Positions 54,413 to 64,000 of a stretch of 64,000 nucleotides of DNA are shown piece after piece. A model generated the notes under the pieces. That model saw only the letters and a list, made by a program, of their open reading frames with translations. It did not search any database and was not told the DNA's origin. This DNA comes from Pseudoalteromonas sp. A25 (GTDB lineage Bacteria; Pseudomonadota; Gammaproteobacteria; Enterobacterales; Alteromonadaceae): positions 43,501-107,500 of the forward strand of contig NZ_AP021846.1 of assembly GCF_009176705.1 (NCBI RefSeq). The letters are read 5' to 3'. How positions within the stretch are numbered: the first letter of the stretch is position 1; every line of letters begins with the position of its first letter. Made by a program: the position numbers and the translations under genes.

Positions 54413-55798
54413 ATGAATACAGCTGCATTTAATACCTTACCTTTGGCGACAGAGTTTTTAAATACGTTGGCCGATTTAGGCTTTAAAAGCATGACACCTG
54501 TTCAGGCGCAGAGTTTACCCGTGGTGTTGTCAGGTAAAGATGTTATCGCACAGGCGAAAACAGGCTCAGGTAAAACAGTGGCTTTTAGTCTTGGTGTGTT
54601 GTCTCGACTGAATGTGAATCGTTATCGAGTACAGGGGCTGGTGTTATGCCCAACAAGAGAGCTGGCAGAGCAAGTCGCGGCTGAAATGCGAAAGTTAGCC
54701 CGAGGCATTCACAATATCAAAATATTAACGTTGTGTGGCGGCGTGCCAATCGGTCCGCAAATTGGATCACTTGAACACGGCGCGCATATTATAGTGGGGA
54801 CGCCAGGGCGGGTAGAGGATCACCTGTTCAAAGGGACATTAAATTTAACTGAAGTCTCCAGTTTAGTGCTAGATGAAGCAGATCAAATGTTGGATATGGG
54901 CTTTGCAGATGTGCTTGATAATATCGTATCGTATTTGCCACAACAGCGTCAGACCTTGTTATTCAGTGCAACTTATCAAAAGCGGATTGAAGAGATAGCC
55001 GAGCGTGTGATGCAAAATCCACAAATGGTCAAAGTTGAAGAGCAAGTGGTGAATACCAGTATTAAGCAGTTGTTTTTTAAATTGGATAACAATAAGTTAC
55101 GCTTCAATACTTTACGCTTATTATTATTACAACATAAACCTCAGAGCTGCGTAGTATTTTGTAATACCAAAGTTGAAACGCAAAAAGTATGTGACGAGTT
55201 GAAGGCCAGTGGCTTCAACGTTGTGGCTCTACATGGTGATTTGGAACAGCGGGAAAGAGAGCAGACCTTAATTCGCTTCGCTAATAAAAGTGCCTCCGTA
55301 CTCGTTGCCACCGATGTAGCTGCACGTGGTTTGGATATTGATGATATGGACATGGTGATCAATTACCACCTAGCGCACGATTCACAAACCCATGTGCATC
55401 GTGTTGGGCGAACTGGCCGAGGGGGCAAAAAAGGGTTGGCATGTTCGATTTATGGAGAGAGCGAAGCGTTTAAAGTGGCTCAAATTGGAGATGTATATGA
55501 CCGTGATTTTGAACCAAGCCCGATGCCATCACTGAATCTATTGGATAAGCCACCGTATAAGCCAGATATGATAACGCTGCAAATTGATGGTGGTAAAAAA
55601 CAAAAGATACGCCCCGGTGATATTGTCGGTAGCTTAACAGGAGAGCAAGGTATTGCCTTTGCGCAAATTGGAAAAATTAATGTGCTAGATAATAGTGCTT
55701 ATGTCGCAGTCGCGCGTGAAGCCGCCAAGCCTGCTTTTCGTAAGTTAAGTGAAGGAAAGTTAAAAGGTCGAAAGTTTCGCGTTCGCCGCATTAACTAA
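54413..55798 (+). CDS. dbpA: ATP-dependent RNA helicase DbpA
   Basis: DEAD-box helicase of 461 residues from ATG 54413; in-frame codons back to 54347 are unlikely to be translated. Motifs: AKTGSGKT, PTRELAEQ, TPGR, DEAD, SAT, and HRVGRTGRGG. The C-terminal RNA-binding domain (about 385-461, TLQIDGGKKQKIRPGDIVG, GKLKGRKFRVRRIN) is that of DbpA, which binds hairpin 92 of 23S rRNA in 50S assembly. Length matches E. coli DbpA (457). Its 3' end overlaps the convergent DnaJ-related gene by 8 bases. Confidence 0.95.
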   Translation: MNTAAFNTLPLATEFLNTLADLGFKSMTPVQAQSLPVVLSGKDVIAQAKTGSGKTVAFSLGVLSRLNVNRYRVQGLVLCPTRELAEQVAAEMRKLARGIHNIKILTLCGGVPIGPQIGSLEHGAHIIVGTPGRVEDHLFKGTLNLTEVSSLVLDEADQMLDMGFADVLDNIVSYLPQQRQTLLFSATYQKRIEEIAERVMQNPQMVKVEEQVVNTSIKQLFFKLDNNKLRFNTLRLLLLQHKPQSCVVFCNTKVETQKVCDELKASGFNVVALHGDLEQREREQTLIRFANKSASVLVATDVAARGLDIDDMDMVINYHLAHDSQTHVHRVGRTGRGGKKGLACSIYGESEAFKVAQIGDVYDRDFEPSPMPSLNLLDKPPYKPDMITLQIDGGKKQKIRPGDIVGSLTGEQGIAFAQIGKINVLDNSAYVAVAREAAKPAFRKLSEGKLKGRKFRVRRIN

Positions 55799-56375
55799 GC
55801 GTCATGATATGTGCTTTAAGCAATTCATACTCATTTTTGAGTTGCTTAAAGTGTTCTGCACAACCACTAGCCTTGTCTGGATGATGTGTCACAGCGTATT
55901 GACGCCAACACGTTTTTAATTGCCTAACATCGTACGGATAGCTTAATTGCCATTTTGAACATAAGGCTTTGATTTTATCAATCGGTGTGTGTGTCATTGG
56001 TTTTAAAGTGTTGAGTCGCTGCCAAAAACTATCTAGTAACTCGACAATCTCTTGCTTTGAAGTTTCGTAATTAGCCCAGTTTAAGTAATAATCTCTCAGT
56101 GTATCTTTGCCTATCGGTGTATTTTTTTTATGCTCGCTGAGTTGAATGTGCATACTGCTAACATGCAGATAAAACCCTTCGTTTATTAATTCTTGTTGTA
56201 GCTGAAATAGTGCGTTCATAATGAGAAAGTTTTTCTTAAACAAATCTTTATAGGGCTCCTCGTCTAGCTTTGGTAAAATTTCGTTAACATTTATGGCGTG
56301 GCCGATGGTATGCACCTTATGTATTTGCTGGTCCGAGATCGCAATGAAAATGGCATCTATAAGTGGGTTGAGCAT
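55791..56375 (-). CDS. DnaJ-related protein with C-terminal J domain
   Basis: Protein of 194 residues. The N-terminal two-thirds match the DNAJ_related family (NPLIDAIFIAIS, GKDTLRDYYLNWANYETSKQEIVELLDSFW). The C-terminal 60 residues form a J domain with HPD in WRQYAVTHHPDKASG, needed to stimulate an Hsp70. Cytoplasmic co-chaperone; client unknown. The gene overlaps dbpA tail to tail by 8 bases. Confidence 0.88.
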   Translation of the reverse strand: MLNPLIDAIFIAISDQQIHKVHTIGHAINVNEILPKLDEEPYKDLFKKNFLIMNALFQLQQELINEGFYLHVSSMHIQLSEHKKNTPIGKDTLRDYYLNWANYETSKQEIVELLDSFWQRLNTLKPMTHTPIDKIKALCSKWQLSYPYDVRQLKTCWRQYAVTHHPDKASGCAEHFKQLKNEYELLKAHIMTLS

Positions 56376-56431
56376 TGTTCCGCCAAGTGAGTTAGTGTAT
56401 CTTCAGCATAGCATGATTCAAGTTTAACACG

Positions 56432-59290
56432 GTGATTACAAGGATGGTAAATAGGCTGTTTTTTAAAGTGGTGATATATGCCACGTTATTATTCAACTCT
56501 TTGGTGACGCCCCTAAGTCATGCTTCTTCTGAGTTATCAACGCCACAATCACTGGCTGCACAAATAGAGCAATTAGCCGACCTTGATGATTGGCAGGATA
56601 TTTCCATCAAGGGCCATCAATTGTTGTCTCATCCAAATATCACTGACAAGCAGCATTTTGATGTATTAAAAGTATTGGCTAAAGCAGCGTTTAACCGAGA
56701 TGATTTTGCTACCACTGAACGTTACTTAAAAGAGATTGAAGCGCAATACAAGCAGATGCCGCTAAGTGAAGGCTATTACTTTGCAACCAAACTTTTAGCG
56801 ATCAATACCTTTCATCAGGGCAAATATAACACCGCTGTTGAGCTTTACAAAAAAGCTTTGAGTATTGCCACTAAGCGTAAACAGCCGCTTGAACAAGCAC
56901 ACATGCACAATAACTTGGGCCTTGTGTATGTTGAAACGAATGAGTTAAGTAGAGCAATTACGCATTATGGCGAAGCGCAAAAGCTATACCAACAGCAAGG
57001 GAATCTGCAAGATGAAGCTGACATTATGCTCAACTTGTCAGCATTATATATCCGCCAGTATCAATTTGACACTGCTCAAGAGATGATCGGTACGGTCATT
57101 AAATATTTTGAAGAGCTCAATGATAACTATGGTATCGCATTGGCAAATTCGTACTTAGGTGAGCTATATAGCAAAAAAGGCTTAAACCTTTCTGCTCGAC
57201 ACTATTATCAAGCTGCCATTGACTATTATGAAGCTGAGAATAATACCGACCTTTTAATGGTTCAATATACTTATCTGGCAAATGTTAGTATTGCGCAAGG
57301 AAATTTTGAATTAGCCGAAAAAGAAGCCAACTTTGCGCTGTATTATGCTGAAAAGATCAATAGCAAATCTGGACGCATGCGAGCACTGTTTCCTTTAGCA
57401 AAGTCACTTTTTGCCAAAGGTGAAGTGAATATGGCCCTCAAGATGGTTGAAGAATCTTTCGAGCTTGCTAAGCAGTTAGGTGCTCGTTATCTAGAACGTG
57501 AAGAATTGGCGACTTTGGCCTTACTGCAAGCCAGCGTCGGTCAGCATAAACAAGCACTGGAGAGTTTTACTCAGTATAAAACTGAACAGTCAGAATATTT
57601 GAATGAAAATGTATTGGCCAAAATGGTCGATTATCAAAATCGCATTGAAGCGGCCGAATTGAACCGTGAAATCATGGAGCTAAAGCAAAATCAAGCTTTG
57701 CAAGCTCTGCAAATCGACAAGCGAGAGCAAGTTATCTGGCTTAGCGCGATGGTCGTCTTGTCGCTTTTTATTGCCGTCGTGAGCCTGTATTACAAGCAAG
57801 CTGAAAAGAATGCCAAAGTAGAGTTACGTGAAAAGGTAGCTGAGCGAACAGCTGAGTTGCAGCGAGTGGCAGATGAGCTGCGCAAGGCCAATCAAGTCAA
57901 GAATCAGTTTTTGGCAAATATTAGCCATGAGATCAGAACCCCTCTAACTTCCATCATAGGTCAGGCAGAAGCAATGCTCAATGACCATGCGAGTAATCCG
58001 GATTTACAGGTATCTTTAGGAGTTATTCAGCGACAAGGTGAGCACTTAAAAGGGCTAGTAAGTGATGTGCTTGACCTTAGTCGAATAGAGGCGCAGCGCT
58101 TAGAGCTTGAATATACAGAGTTTACGGCCAAAAGTTTGCTTAATGATATCAGTGACATGTTTCATAACGCTTGCAAGGTAAAGGGGCTTGAGTTTAGCGT
58201 AAAAGGTGACTTTGACGACTCTGTTATCGTTAAACTCGACTATATGCGAGTGAAGCAAATTTTGATTAACTTGCTCGGGAACGCAGTAAAGTTTACGGAA
58301 CAGGGTAAAGTAGGCTTACATGTAAGCTGTCACCCATCGGGTTTGGTATTTAAGGTATTCGACACAGGGATTGGTATGAGCCCAGAGCAATTAGGTCGAG
58401 TGTTTGAGAGTTTTCAGCAAGGTGATAATAGTATTACGAGGCGCTTTGGCGGCTCTGGATTAGGGCTATGTTTATCGCAACAACTTACTGAGATAATGGA
58501 TGGCAGCATTAGTGTTAACAGTCAGTTAGATAAAGGCAGTGAGTTCATAGTATTTATACCTTGCTCTCCTGAGCATAGTGAGCTGCCAAACCATGAGGAA
58601 CAACCTCAAACCATTATATGGGAACACGGTAAAGTATTAGTTGCGGAAGATCATGATGACAACCGCGCGCTCTTTAAACGTATTTTGGAGCAACTAGGGT
58701 TAGAGGTGCTTGCAGCAAAGAACGGGGAAGAAGCTGTCGAAATATGTTTAAGAGAATATCCGGATATTGTGTTTATGGATATTCAAATGCCAAAAATGGA
58801 TGGCGTTGAGGCGCTCAACTTATTGCATCTATCAGGCTTTGATCAACCCGTGTATGCCTTGACGGCCAATGTGATGGAGCATGAAATTAAGTCGTACTTA
58901 AAGGTTGGCTTTACTGGGCACTTGGGTAAGCCTCTTGATAGAAAAATGTTATTAAAAGTATTACAAAGGCACATATCAGTCACCTCAGTTGCGCCTTTGA
59001 GCCAATTAGACATGAGTGATTTAGCATCGAGCTTTGTGGCAACTTTAGCGAGCGAACGAGCATCTATAATCGAGTTTTGGCAGACACAGCAGTGGTTTAA
59101 TTTGCAAAGAGCTTGTCACCGTTTATCGGGGGCAGCAAGTACATTCAATTTTGGTTCTTTAGCAAATATAGCGCGACAATTAGAAAGTGTACTGAAAAAT
59201 GAAGAATATAAACAAGCTGAAAATTTATACCTTATATTGTGTGATGAATTAGAGTTTTTAAGCTTGTCAGAACAGCTCGACGTTGGCTGA
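56432..59290 (+). CDS. Hybrid sensor kinase with N-terminal TPR sensor and C-terminal Hpt
   Basis: Protein of 952 residues from GTG 56432 (ATG 56444 is an alternative). After a signal-like segment ([19 protein letters not shown]) come tetratricopeptide repeats (about 35-410, e.g. [20 protein letters not shown]), predicted periplasmic. A transmembrane helix (about 430-452) leads into HisKA with H499 ([12 protein letters not shown]) and a HATPase ([14 protein letters not shown]). A receiver has D783 ([13 protein letters not shown]), and an Hpt has H896 ([10 protein letters not shown]). The phosphorelay H499-D783-H896 is complete except for the output regulator. TPRs suggest a protein or peptide ligand. 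The 3' end overlaps the convergent chemoreceptor by 24 bases. Confidence 0.88.
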   Translation: MITRMVNRLFFKVVIYATLLFNSLVTPLSHASSELSTPQSLAAQIEQLADLDDWQDISIKGHQLLSHPNITDKQHFDVLKVLAKAAFNRDDFATTERYLKEIEAQYKQMPLSEGYYFATKLLAINTFHQGKYNTAVELYKKALSIATKRKQPLEQAHMHNNLGLVYVETNELSRAITHYGEAQKLYQQQGNLQDEADIMLNLSALYIRQYQFDTAQEMIGTVIKYFEELNDNYGIALANSYLGELYSKKGLNLSARHYYQAAIDYYEAENNTDLLMVQYTYLANVSIAQGNFELAEKEANFALYYAEKINSKSGRMRALFPLAKSLFAKGEVNMALKMVEESFELAKQLGARYLEREELATLALLQASVGQHKQALESFTQYKTEQSEYLNENVLAKMVDYQNRIEAAELNREIMELKQNQALQALQIDKREQVIWLSAMVVLSLFIAVVSLYYKQAEKNAKVELREKVAERTAELQRVADELRKANQVKNQFLANISHEIRTPLTSIIGQAEAMLNDHASNPDLQVSLGVIQRQGEHLKGLVSDVLDLSRIEAQRLELEYTEFTAKSLLNDISDMFHNACKVKGLEFSVKGDFDDSVIVKLDYMRVKQILINLLGNAVKFTEQGKVGLHVSCHPSGLVFKVFDTGIGMSPEQLGRVFESFQQGDNSITRRFGGSGLGLCLSQQLTEIMDGSISVNSQLDKGSEFIVFIPCSPEHSELPNHEEQPQTIIWEHGKVLVAEDHDDNRALFKRILEQLGLEVLAAKNGEEAVEICLREYPDIVFMDIQMPKMDGVEALNLLHLSGFDQPVYALTANVMEHEIKSYLKVGFTGHLGKPLDRKMLLKVLQRHISVTSVAPLSQLDMSDLASSFVATLASERASIIEFWQTQQWFNLQRACHRLSGAASTFNFGSLANIARQLESVLKNEEYKQAENLYLILCDELEFLSLSEQLDVG

Positions 59291-60529
59291 GTCGTCTTTT
59301 TTTGATGTGCTAGAGCTTTGAGTTTCTTGCTTTTGCTCTGCCACCTTTGCTTCGCGTTGTGAGGTATCAACTGAAGCAAAATCTACATTAAATAATGACA
59401 ACTTGTCACGGATGGTGACGGCAAGATTAAGTAAATCGCTACTGGATACGGCCTGAATTTTTGAACTCGATAGCGCATCAGAGTTTAGCTCTACCATAGA
59501 CTCAATACTGGTCTGTGCTTCATCATAAACCGCTTTTTGTTGCTCGACTTGCGTATGAATGTTTTGCGACATGTCATTGACGCTGATCATGGCTTGTTCT
59601 ATTTGATCAACTTCTTTGGTAGATGCTTCAGATAGAGAAACGGTTTGCTCTGTTTGTGCTAATGCTTCTTGCATGAGTTTGTGTGCACTGTCAGTGCCTA
59701 ACTGAATTTTGGTGACCATATCTCTGACTTGTTGTGTTGACTGACTGGTTCTGGCTGCAAGGCTGCGTACTTCATCTGCAACGACTGCAAATCCTCGGCC
59801 TTGCTCTCCGGCTCTGGCTGCTTCAATCGCTGCGTTTAATGCAAGCAAGTTGGTCTGCTCTGCTATGGCGTTTATCACCTCTATGACTGAGCTTATTGCA
59901 TCACTATCGGTTTTTAGAGTGCTTATTTGTTTGCTCGTTTGCTCGATATTATCAACTAAACCGAGCAGACTTTGCTGACTCTTGTCGGTATCTTTGCGTG
60001 TTTGCTTTACGGCAATCGTAGCATCTTCTACAGAGTGATAAATTTTATCAAGGTTCTCGTCTAGCTCCCGAGAAACAGCCAGGATCCGATTAATTGATGC
60101 TGCAAGGTCTTGGCCATGAGCATGTTGTATAGACGCTTTTTGTGTCATGGATGCATAGGTATCTCGCAAGTTATCTGCCATTGGGTAAAGTCGAGCTGAA
60201 GAAGCATGGATCTCACCGATCATATGCTCAATCGTTGCGAGGCTTGCGTTAAGTGCAAAGCACACTTTTGGTAGGTTTCTGTTTGTTTCATCAAAGCGAA
60301 ATGTTAGATCCACATTACTTTCTTTTACTAACGCATGTAAGAGTTGCTCTAAATACTCAGTACGAGGCCTTTTGCAGCTTTGGTAATAAAAAAAGCAAAG
60401 CGTGCATCCCAACGTGACACCTAGTAATGTAAGAATTATCACAAACTGCAATGAGAAAAATAAGCTAACACCGATAATTAACAGCGCGTGACTTGATAAA
60501 AAAAGCAAGATAAAGGGCGCATTCTTCAT
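59267..60529 (-). CDS. Methyl-accepting chemotaxis protein without a periplasmic domain
   Basis: Protein of 420 residues. Two N-terminal transmembrane helices (about 5-25 and 28-48) are nearly back to back, leaving no extracytoplasmic sensor. A cytoplasmic segment (about 55-130) precedes the long signalling coiled coil, whose tip is [32 protein letters not shown]. It likely senses an intracellular or membrane-state cue and signals to CheA/CheW. No C-terminal CheR/CheB pentapeptide is evident. Single gene, overlapping the TPR kinase by 24 bases. Confidence 0.9.
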   Translation of the reverse strand: MKNAPFILLFLSSHALLIIGVSLFFSLQFVIILTLLGVTLGCTLCFFYYQSCKRPRTEYLEQLLHALVKESNVDLTFRFDETNRNLPKVCFALNASLATIEHMIGEIHASSARLYPMADNLRDTYASMTQKASIQHAHGQDLAASINRILAVSRELDENLDKIYHSVEDATIAVKQTRKDTDKSQQSLLGLVDNIEQTSKQISTLKTDSDAISSVIEVINAIAEQTNLLALNAAIEAARAGEQGRGFAVVADEVRSLAARTSQSTQQVRDMVTKIQLGTDSAHKLMQEALAQTEQTVSLSEASTKEVDQIEQAMISVNDMSQNIHTQVEQQKAVYDEAQTSIESMVELNSDALSSSKIQAVSSSDLLNLAVTIRDKLSLFNVDFASVDTSQREAKVAEQKQETQSSSTSKKDDSANVELF

Positions 60530-60608
60530 GATTTAACAGGTCCTTTTAGCGACTAAAAGACCACGTAAATGATAGTTTATAATATTTGATGAAGCCAAAT
60601 TTGTGTAT

Positions 60609-60640
60609 AAAAAAAGCCTGTAAAAACAGACTTTTTTTTA
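60609..60640 (-). terminator. Rho-independent terminator of rho
   Basis: On the minus strand AGTCTGT and ACAGGCT (one G-U) form a stem around T-rich loop bases, followed by seven T. It lies 14 bases past the rho stop at 60654. Confidence 0.8.
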
Positions 60641-60653
60641 TACAAAGAGGTGA

Positions 60654-61913
60654 TTATTTGCGACGCATCAAATCAAAAAACTCGTCGTTAGTTTTGCTCA
60701 TTGATAGCTTATCAATAAGGAACTCCATTGCGTCGATTTCTGACATTTCATGAACAATCTTGCGTAAGATCCACATCTTTTGTAGCTCATCCGCTTTCGT
60801 CAAGAGTTCTTCGCGACGGGTACCTGAACGATTAAAGTCAATAGCAGGGAATACGCGCTTCTCCGCAATCTTACGATTAAGGTGTAACTCCATGTTACCT
60901 GTGCCTTTAAACTCTTCGTAGATAACTTCATCCATTTTAGAGCCTGTATCGATAAGCGCTGTAGCGATAATTGTTAAGCTGCCGCCTTCTTCAACATTAC
61001 GCGCCGCACCAAAGAAACGCTTTGGTTTGTGTAAAGCGTTAGCGTCAACACCACCGGTTAATACTTTACCTGATGAAGGGATCACCGTGTTGTAAGCACG
61101 CGCTAAACGTGTAATTGAGTCAAGCAAGATGACGACATCTTTTTTGTGCTCTACCAAGCGCTTCGCTTTTTCGATAACCATTTCGGCAACTTGTACGTGG
61201 CGGTTAGCTGGTTCATCGAATGTTGATGCAATGACTTCGCCTTTTACAAGACGTTGCATTTCGGTTACTTCTTCAGGTCGCTCATCGATTAGCAATACCA
61301 TTAGCGTTGCATCTGGGTTGTTATAGGTAATTGATTGAGCGATATTTTGTAAAAGCATCGTTTTACCCGCTTTAGGCGGAGCAACAATAAGGGCGCGTTG
61401 GCCTCTTCCTATTGGTGATGCTAAATCGAGTACTCGAGCCGTGATGTCTTCGGTACTACCATTGCCTCTTTCCATCACAAAACGTTCATTTGCGTGGATA
61501 GGGGTAAGGTTTTCGAATAATATTTTAGTACGAGAGTTTTCAGGTTTGTCGAAATTAACTTCGTTGACTTTTAATAAGGCAAAATAACGCTCACCATCTT
61601 TTGGCGGACGAATAAGGCCGCTGATGGTGTCACCTGTGCGCATACTAAAGCGTCGGATTTGGCTCGGTGATACATAAATATCATCTGGGCCTGCTAAGTA
61701 AGAAGCTTCTGAAGAGCGTAGAAAGCCAAAGCCATCTTGTAAAATTTCTAAAACACCGCCGCCGTAGATGTTTTCGCCACTCTTGGCGTGGGCTTTTAAA
61801 ATGGCAAAAATTATGTCTTGTTTTCTTAGACGGGCTACGTTTTCGAGTCCCATAGACTCGGCTAGTTTTACAAGTTCATTAATTGACTTGTCTTTAAGTT
61901 CGCGTAAATGCAT
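60654..61913 (-). CDS. rho: Transcription termination factor Rho
   Basis: Protein of 419 residues, the same length as E. coli Rho. The N-terminal helix bundle ([24 protein letters not shown]) and cold-shock RNA-binding fold ([26 protein letters not shown]) precede the ATPase with Walker [12 protein letters not shown], Walker [17 protein letters not shown], the Q-loop, and the R-loop segment [19 protein letters not shown]. It is a hexameric RNA helicase that ends transcription. A 207-base leader separates it from trxA on the same strand, with hairpins that could be regulatory. Confidence 0.98.
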   Translation of the reverse strand: MHLRELKDKSINELVKLAESMGLENVARLRKQDIIFAILKAHAKSGENIYGGGVLEILQDGFGFLRSSEASYLAGPDDIYVSPSQIRRFSMRTGDTISGLIRPPKDGERYFALLKVNEVNFDKPENSRTKILFENLTPIHANERFVMERGNGSTEDITARVLDLASPIGRGQRALIVAPPKAGKTMLLQNIAQSITYNNPDATLMVLLIDERPEEVTEMQRLVKGEVIASTFDEPANRHVQVAEMVIEKAKRLVEHKKDVVILLDSITRLARAYNTVIPSSGKVLTGGVDANALHKPKRFFGAARNVEEGGSLTIIATALIDTGSKMDEVIYEEFKGTGNMELHLNRKIAEKRVFPAIDFNRSGTRREELLTKADELQKMWILRKIVHEMSEIDAMEFLIDKLSMSKTNDEFFDLMRRK

Positions 61914-62079
61914 ATTGGTGGGTTCTTTATTTCACTTGTCATTCTCGTTATTACGAGAGAGGTTGATTTGGTAAAGCTAAAGGTTAGTGATGTATAAATT
62001 AGCAGTTAGGCCGCTGGGCGTCCAGTCTTTATACAAATTTTGTGTTAAAAATATTGAAAGGACTGTATCTCTAAGCTGT

Positions 62080-62113
62080 GTGCACCTGTTTTTGTCTGAA
62101 AAAACAGGTGCAC
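62080..62113 (-). other. Long stem-loop between trxA and rho
   Basis: GTGCACCTGTTTTT (62080-62093) pairs perfectly with AAAAACAGGTGCAC (62100-62113) over 14 bp. It lies 7 bases after the trxA stop and 166 bases before rho on the minus strand. The uridines lie inside the stem and none follow it, so it is not a normal intrinsic terminator. It could stabilise the trxA 3' end, be a processing site, or form part of the rho leader. Confidence 0.6.
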
Positions 62114-62120
62114 TGACAAA

Positions 62121-62447
62121 TTAAGCGTTGCTATCTAAAAACTCGATTAACTGAGTTTTTGACAATGCGCCTACTTTAGTTGCTACAACTGCACCGTCTT
62201 TAAATAGCAAAAGGGTAGGAATACCGCGAATACCAAATTTAGGTGGTGTACCAGCATTTTGGTCAATGTTTAATTTACCTATAGTCACTTTATCAGCGTA
62301 TTCTTCAGCTACTTCGTTCAGAATCGGAGCAATCATTTTACAAGGACCACACCATTCAGCCCAAAAATCTACTAGCACGGGCTTATCTGATTTAAGTACA
62401 TCTGCTTCAAAGCTATCATCGGTAAGTTGAATTATTTTGTCGCTCAT
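62121..62447 (-). CDS. trxA: Thioredoxin 1
   Basis: Protein of 108 residues, as E. coli TrxA (109). The active site is [14 protein letters not shown], the buried Asp is in VLVDFW, and cis-Pro in [15 protein letters not shown] 62447 is chosen because GGAG lies 6 bases upstream; ATG 62459 contains that ribosome site. General cytoplasmic dithiol reductase. Divergent from rhlB and upstream of rho, as in E. coli. Confidence 0.97.
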   Translation of the reverse strand: MSDKIIQLTDDSFEADVLKSDKPVLVDFWAEWCGPCKMIAPILNEVAEEYADKVTIGKLNIDQNAGTPPKFGIRGIPTLLLFKDGAVVATKVGALSKTQLIEFLDSNA

Positions 62448-62538
62448 TGCGCTCTCCATTAGAATTTGGCGAATTATTTAATGCGTATTTAAACACTCTT
62501 GTTTCTTATTGCAAGTTTAAACGTTATGCTTTATCGCT

Positions 62539-63810
62539 ATGACTAAGACACATTTGACCAATAAAAAATTTTCTGACTTTGCTTTAGCACCGGAAGTGGT
62601 CGCCGGTTTAACTGAGAATGGCTTCGAATATTGTACGCCAATCCAAGCAAAGTGTTTGCCTTTTATCATTGCTGGTCGCGATATCGCGGGCCAAGCTCAA
62701 ACGGGGACAGGTAAAACTTTGGCTTTCTTAACAGCCACTTGCCACCGCTTGTTGCAAAAAGAAGGCGCATCCAGAAAACACCCAAGGGCACTGATCATGG
62801 CTCCCACTCGGGAGTTAGCGATTCAGATACATAAAGATGCAAAAGTTATTGCGCCACAGTGTAATTTAAAACTAGGTTTGATATATGGTGGCGAAGATTA
62901 CGAAAAACAACGCACGCAACTAGAAAATGGGGTAGATATTTTAATTGGTACTACCGGGCGTTTGATCGATTTTTATAAGCAAGGCGCTTACAGCCTCAAT
63001 GAAATTGAAGTTGTAGTACTAGATGAAGCCGATCGTATGTTCGATTTGGGCTTTATTAAAGACATACGCTATTTGTTTAATCGTATGCCAGATACATCAT
63101 CGCGTCTTAACTTGTTGTTTTCTGCGACGTTGTCGTATCGGGTTCAAGAGTTGGCTTTTGAGCACATGACTAACCCTGAGCATGTACAAATTGAGCCTGA
63201 TGTAAAAACGGGTAAACGGATCCAAGAAGAGCTATTTCATCCGTCGCACGATGATAAGATCCCGCTACTATTGACGCTAATAGAAGAAGAATGGCCAGAA
63301 AAGGCGATTGTTTTTGCTAATACCAAGCAAAGTTGTGAAAACGTTTATGCCTGGCTAAAAGCTGATGGGCATCGCGTAGGTTTGTTAACTGGTGATGTAA
63401 ATCAGAAAAAGCGTCAGAGTATTTTAGCGCAATTCAGCAAAGGTGAGGTTGATTTTTTGGTGGCAACTGATGTAGCTGCGAGGGGATTACATATCCCTGA
63501 AGTGAGTCACGTATTTAATTTTGACTTGCCAGATGATTGTGAAGATTATGTACATAGAATAGGGCGTACGGGCCGAGCAGGTGCATCTGGTCATGCTATT
63601 AGTTTTGCATGTGAGCAGTATGCATATAATTTGCACGAAATTGAGGCCTACATTGAGCATTCAATTCCATTGTCACATTATGACAAGACAGCATTGCTTG
63701 ATGATATAACCAAGCCTAATATTCAAAGGAAAAGGAACTACCCTTCTGGGCCACGCAACCGAAATAACGGTCGCCGTCAAGGTAGTTACCAAAAACAACG
63801 CTCTAATTAA
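62539..63810 (+). CDS. rhlB: ATP-dependent RNA helicase RhlB
   Basis: DEAD-box helicase of 423 residues. Q-motif [13 protein letters not shown], then [25 protein letters not shown] in [17 protein letters not shown], and [10 protein letters not shown]. The basic C-terminal tail ([16 protein letters not shown]) matches RhlB, the helicase of the RNA degradosome. Its place next to trxA and before gppA is the conserved gammaproteobacterial order. Confidence 0.95.
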   Translation: MTKTHLTNKKFSDFALAPEVVAGLTENGFEYCTPIQAKCLPFIIAGRDIAGQAQTGTGKTLAFLTATCHRLLQKEGASRKHPRALIMAPTRELAIQIHKDAKVIAPQCNLKLGLIYGGEDYEKQRTQLENGVDILIGTTGRLIDFYKQGAYSLNEIEVVVLDEADRMFDLGFIKDIRYLFNRMPDTSSRLNLLFSATLSYRVQELAFEHMTNPEHVQIEPDVKTGKRIQEELFHPSHDDKIPLLLTLIEEEWPEKAIVFANTKQSCENVYAWLKADGHRVGLLTGDVNQKKRQSILAQFSKGEVDFLVATDVAARGLHIPEVSHVFNFDLPDDCEDYVHRIGRTGRAGASGHAISFACEQYAYNLHEIEAYIEHSIPLSHYDKTALLDDITKPNIQRKRNYPSGPRNRNNGRRQGSYQKQRSN

Positions 63811-63856
63811 GAGTGAGGCGATCACATTGATCGATGTTTTTAGAGGTTTATAAGTA

Positions 63857-64000
63857 GTGGTGCAAAAAATTCCTCAAAGCGATGTATTTGCGGTTATTGA
63901 TTTAGGGTCCAACAGCTTTCACATGCTTATTGCAAGACATGCAGCAGGTGGCGTTCACACAATTGGACGAGTTAAGCGAAAAGTGCGTTTAGCAGCCGGT
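63857..64000 (+). CDS. gppA: Exopolyphosphatase / guanosine pentaphosphatase GppA/Ppx, partial (3' end outside window)
   Basis: Starts at GTG 63857, with AGAGG 10 bases upstream; GTG 63860 is also possible and TAA at 63851 closes the frame upstream. The 48 visible residues include [19 protein letters not shown], the phosphate-1 motif of the Ppx/GppA ASKHA family. The enzyme would hydrolyse pppGpp and/or polyphosphate. The rhlB-gppA order supports GppA. Gap from rhlB is 46 bases with a small CGATC/GATCG hairpin. Confidence 0.85.
   Translation, partial: MVQKIPQSDVFAVIDLGSNSFHMLIARHAAGGVHTIGRVKRKVRLAAG

Overview
The window is a stretch of chromosome from a marine gammaproteobacterium of the Alteromonadales, most likely Pseudoalteromonas. 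The evidence is the gene content and order: rho-trxA-rhlB-gppA; hemC, fused hemD/hemX and hemY; lptM-lysA-dapF-DUF484-xerC-yigB divergent from cyaY; ubiD-fre; folM-folE-folX. A GlyGly-CTERM exported subtilase, many hybrid kinases and c-di-GMP enzymes, and the moderate-to-low GC of the text also fit. No prophage, insertion sequence, rRNA, CRISPR array or replication origin was seen. The region is ordinary core chromosome with lineage-specific genes between housekeeping blocks.

Layout. 1-4459 (minus) is a tight unit: MASE1/CHASE hybrid histidine kinase, exported alpha/beta hydrolase and the start of a COG3146 acyltransferase-like gene that leaves the window. 4674-4953 is a tRNA-Ser(UGA)/tRNA-Ser(GCU) operon with a visible promoter and terminator, followed by an uncatalogued 47-residue gene with its own terminator (5055-5247). 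5523-11807 holds a lipid-kinase-like protein, YggN, a PA3496-family small protein, glutathione peroxidase, a LysR regulator divergent from yqhD, a cytochrome b561 and a cytochrome c'. 12142-15639 is a large secreted subtilase. 15704-20294 holds a thioredoxin-fold lipoprotein, yqaA, the pterin operon folM-folE-folX, nadE and yceH.

20307-34876 is rich in signalling, envelope and accessory genes: a CHASE/PAS/GAF hybrid kinase, a penicillin-acylase-family Ntn hydrolase, a diguanylate cyclase, a GNAT-nitrilase fusion, an EamA transporter, a MAPEG protein, a BlaI-type repressor with an M56 peptidase carrying a TonB domain (two clear operator boxes), an RluF-like pseudouridine synthase, a GT8-like glycosyltransferase and an RmlD-like reductase. 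35162-45680 is the conserved lysine/peptidoglycan/recombination block (yigB, xerC, DUF484, dapF, lysA, lptM) divergent from cyaY, an esterase, a DUF2914 protein and the heme genes.

45817-64000 holds add, fre, ubiD, a PAS-GGDEF-EAL protein, a Sel1-repeat protein, an M28 peptidase, dbpA, a DnaJ-related protein, a hybrid kinase with TPRs predicted to be periplasmic and its own Hpt, a chemoreceptor, and rho, trxA, rhlB and the 5' end of gppA.

No clearly new multi-gene system is evident. The observations most worth following are the small gene at 5104-5247, the BlaI/M56-TonB switch with paired operators, the kinase-hydrolase-acyltransferase operon, the isolated plus-strand terminator at 30091-30119 and the long hairpin between trxA and rho. 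All assignments come from reading motifs and recalled family resemblance; no database search was run.
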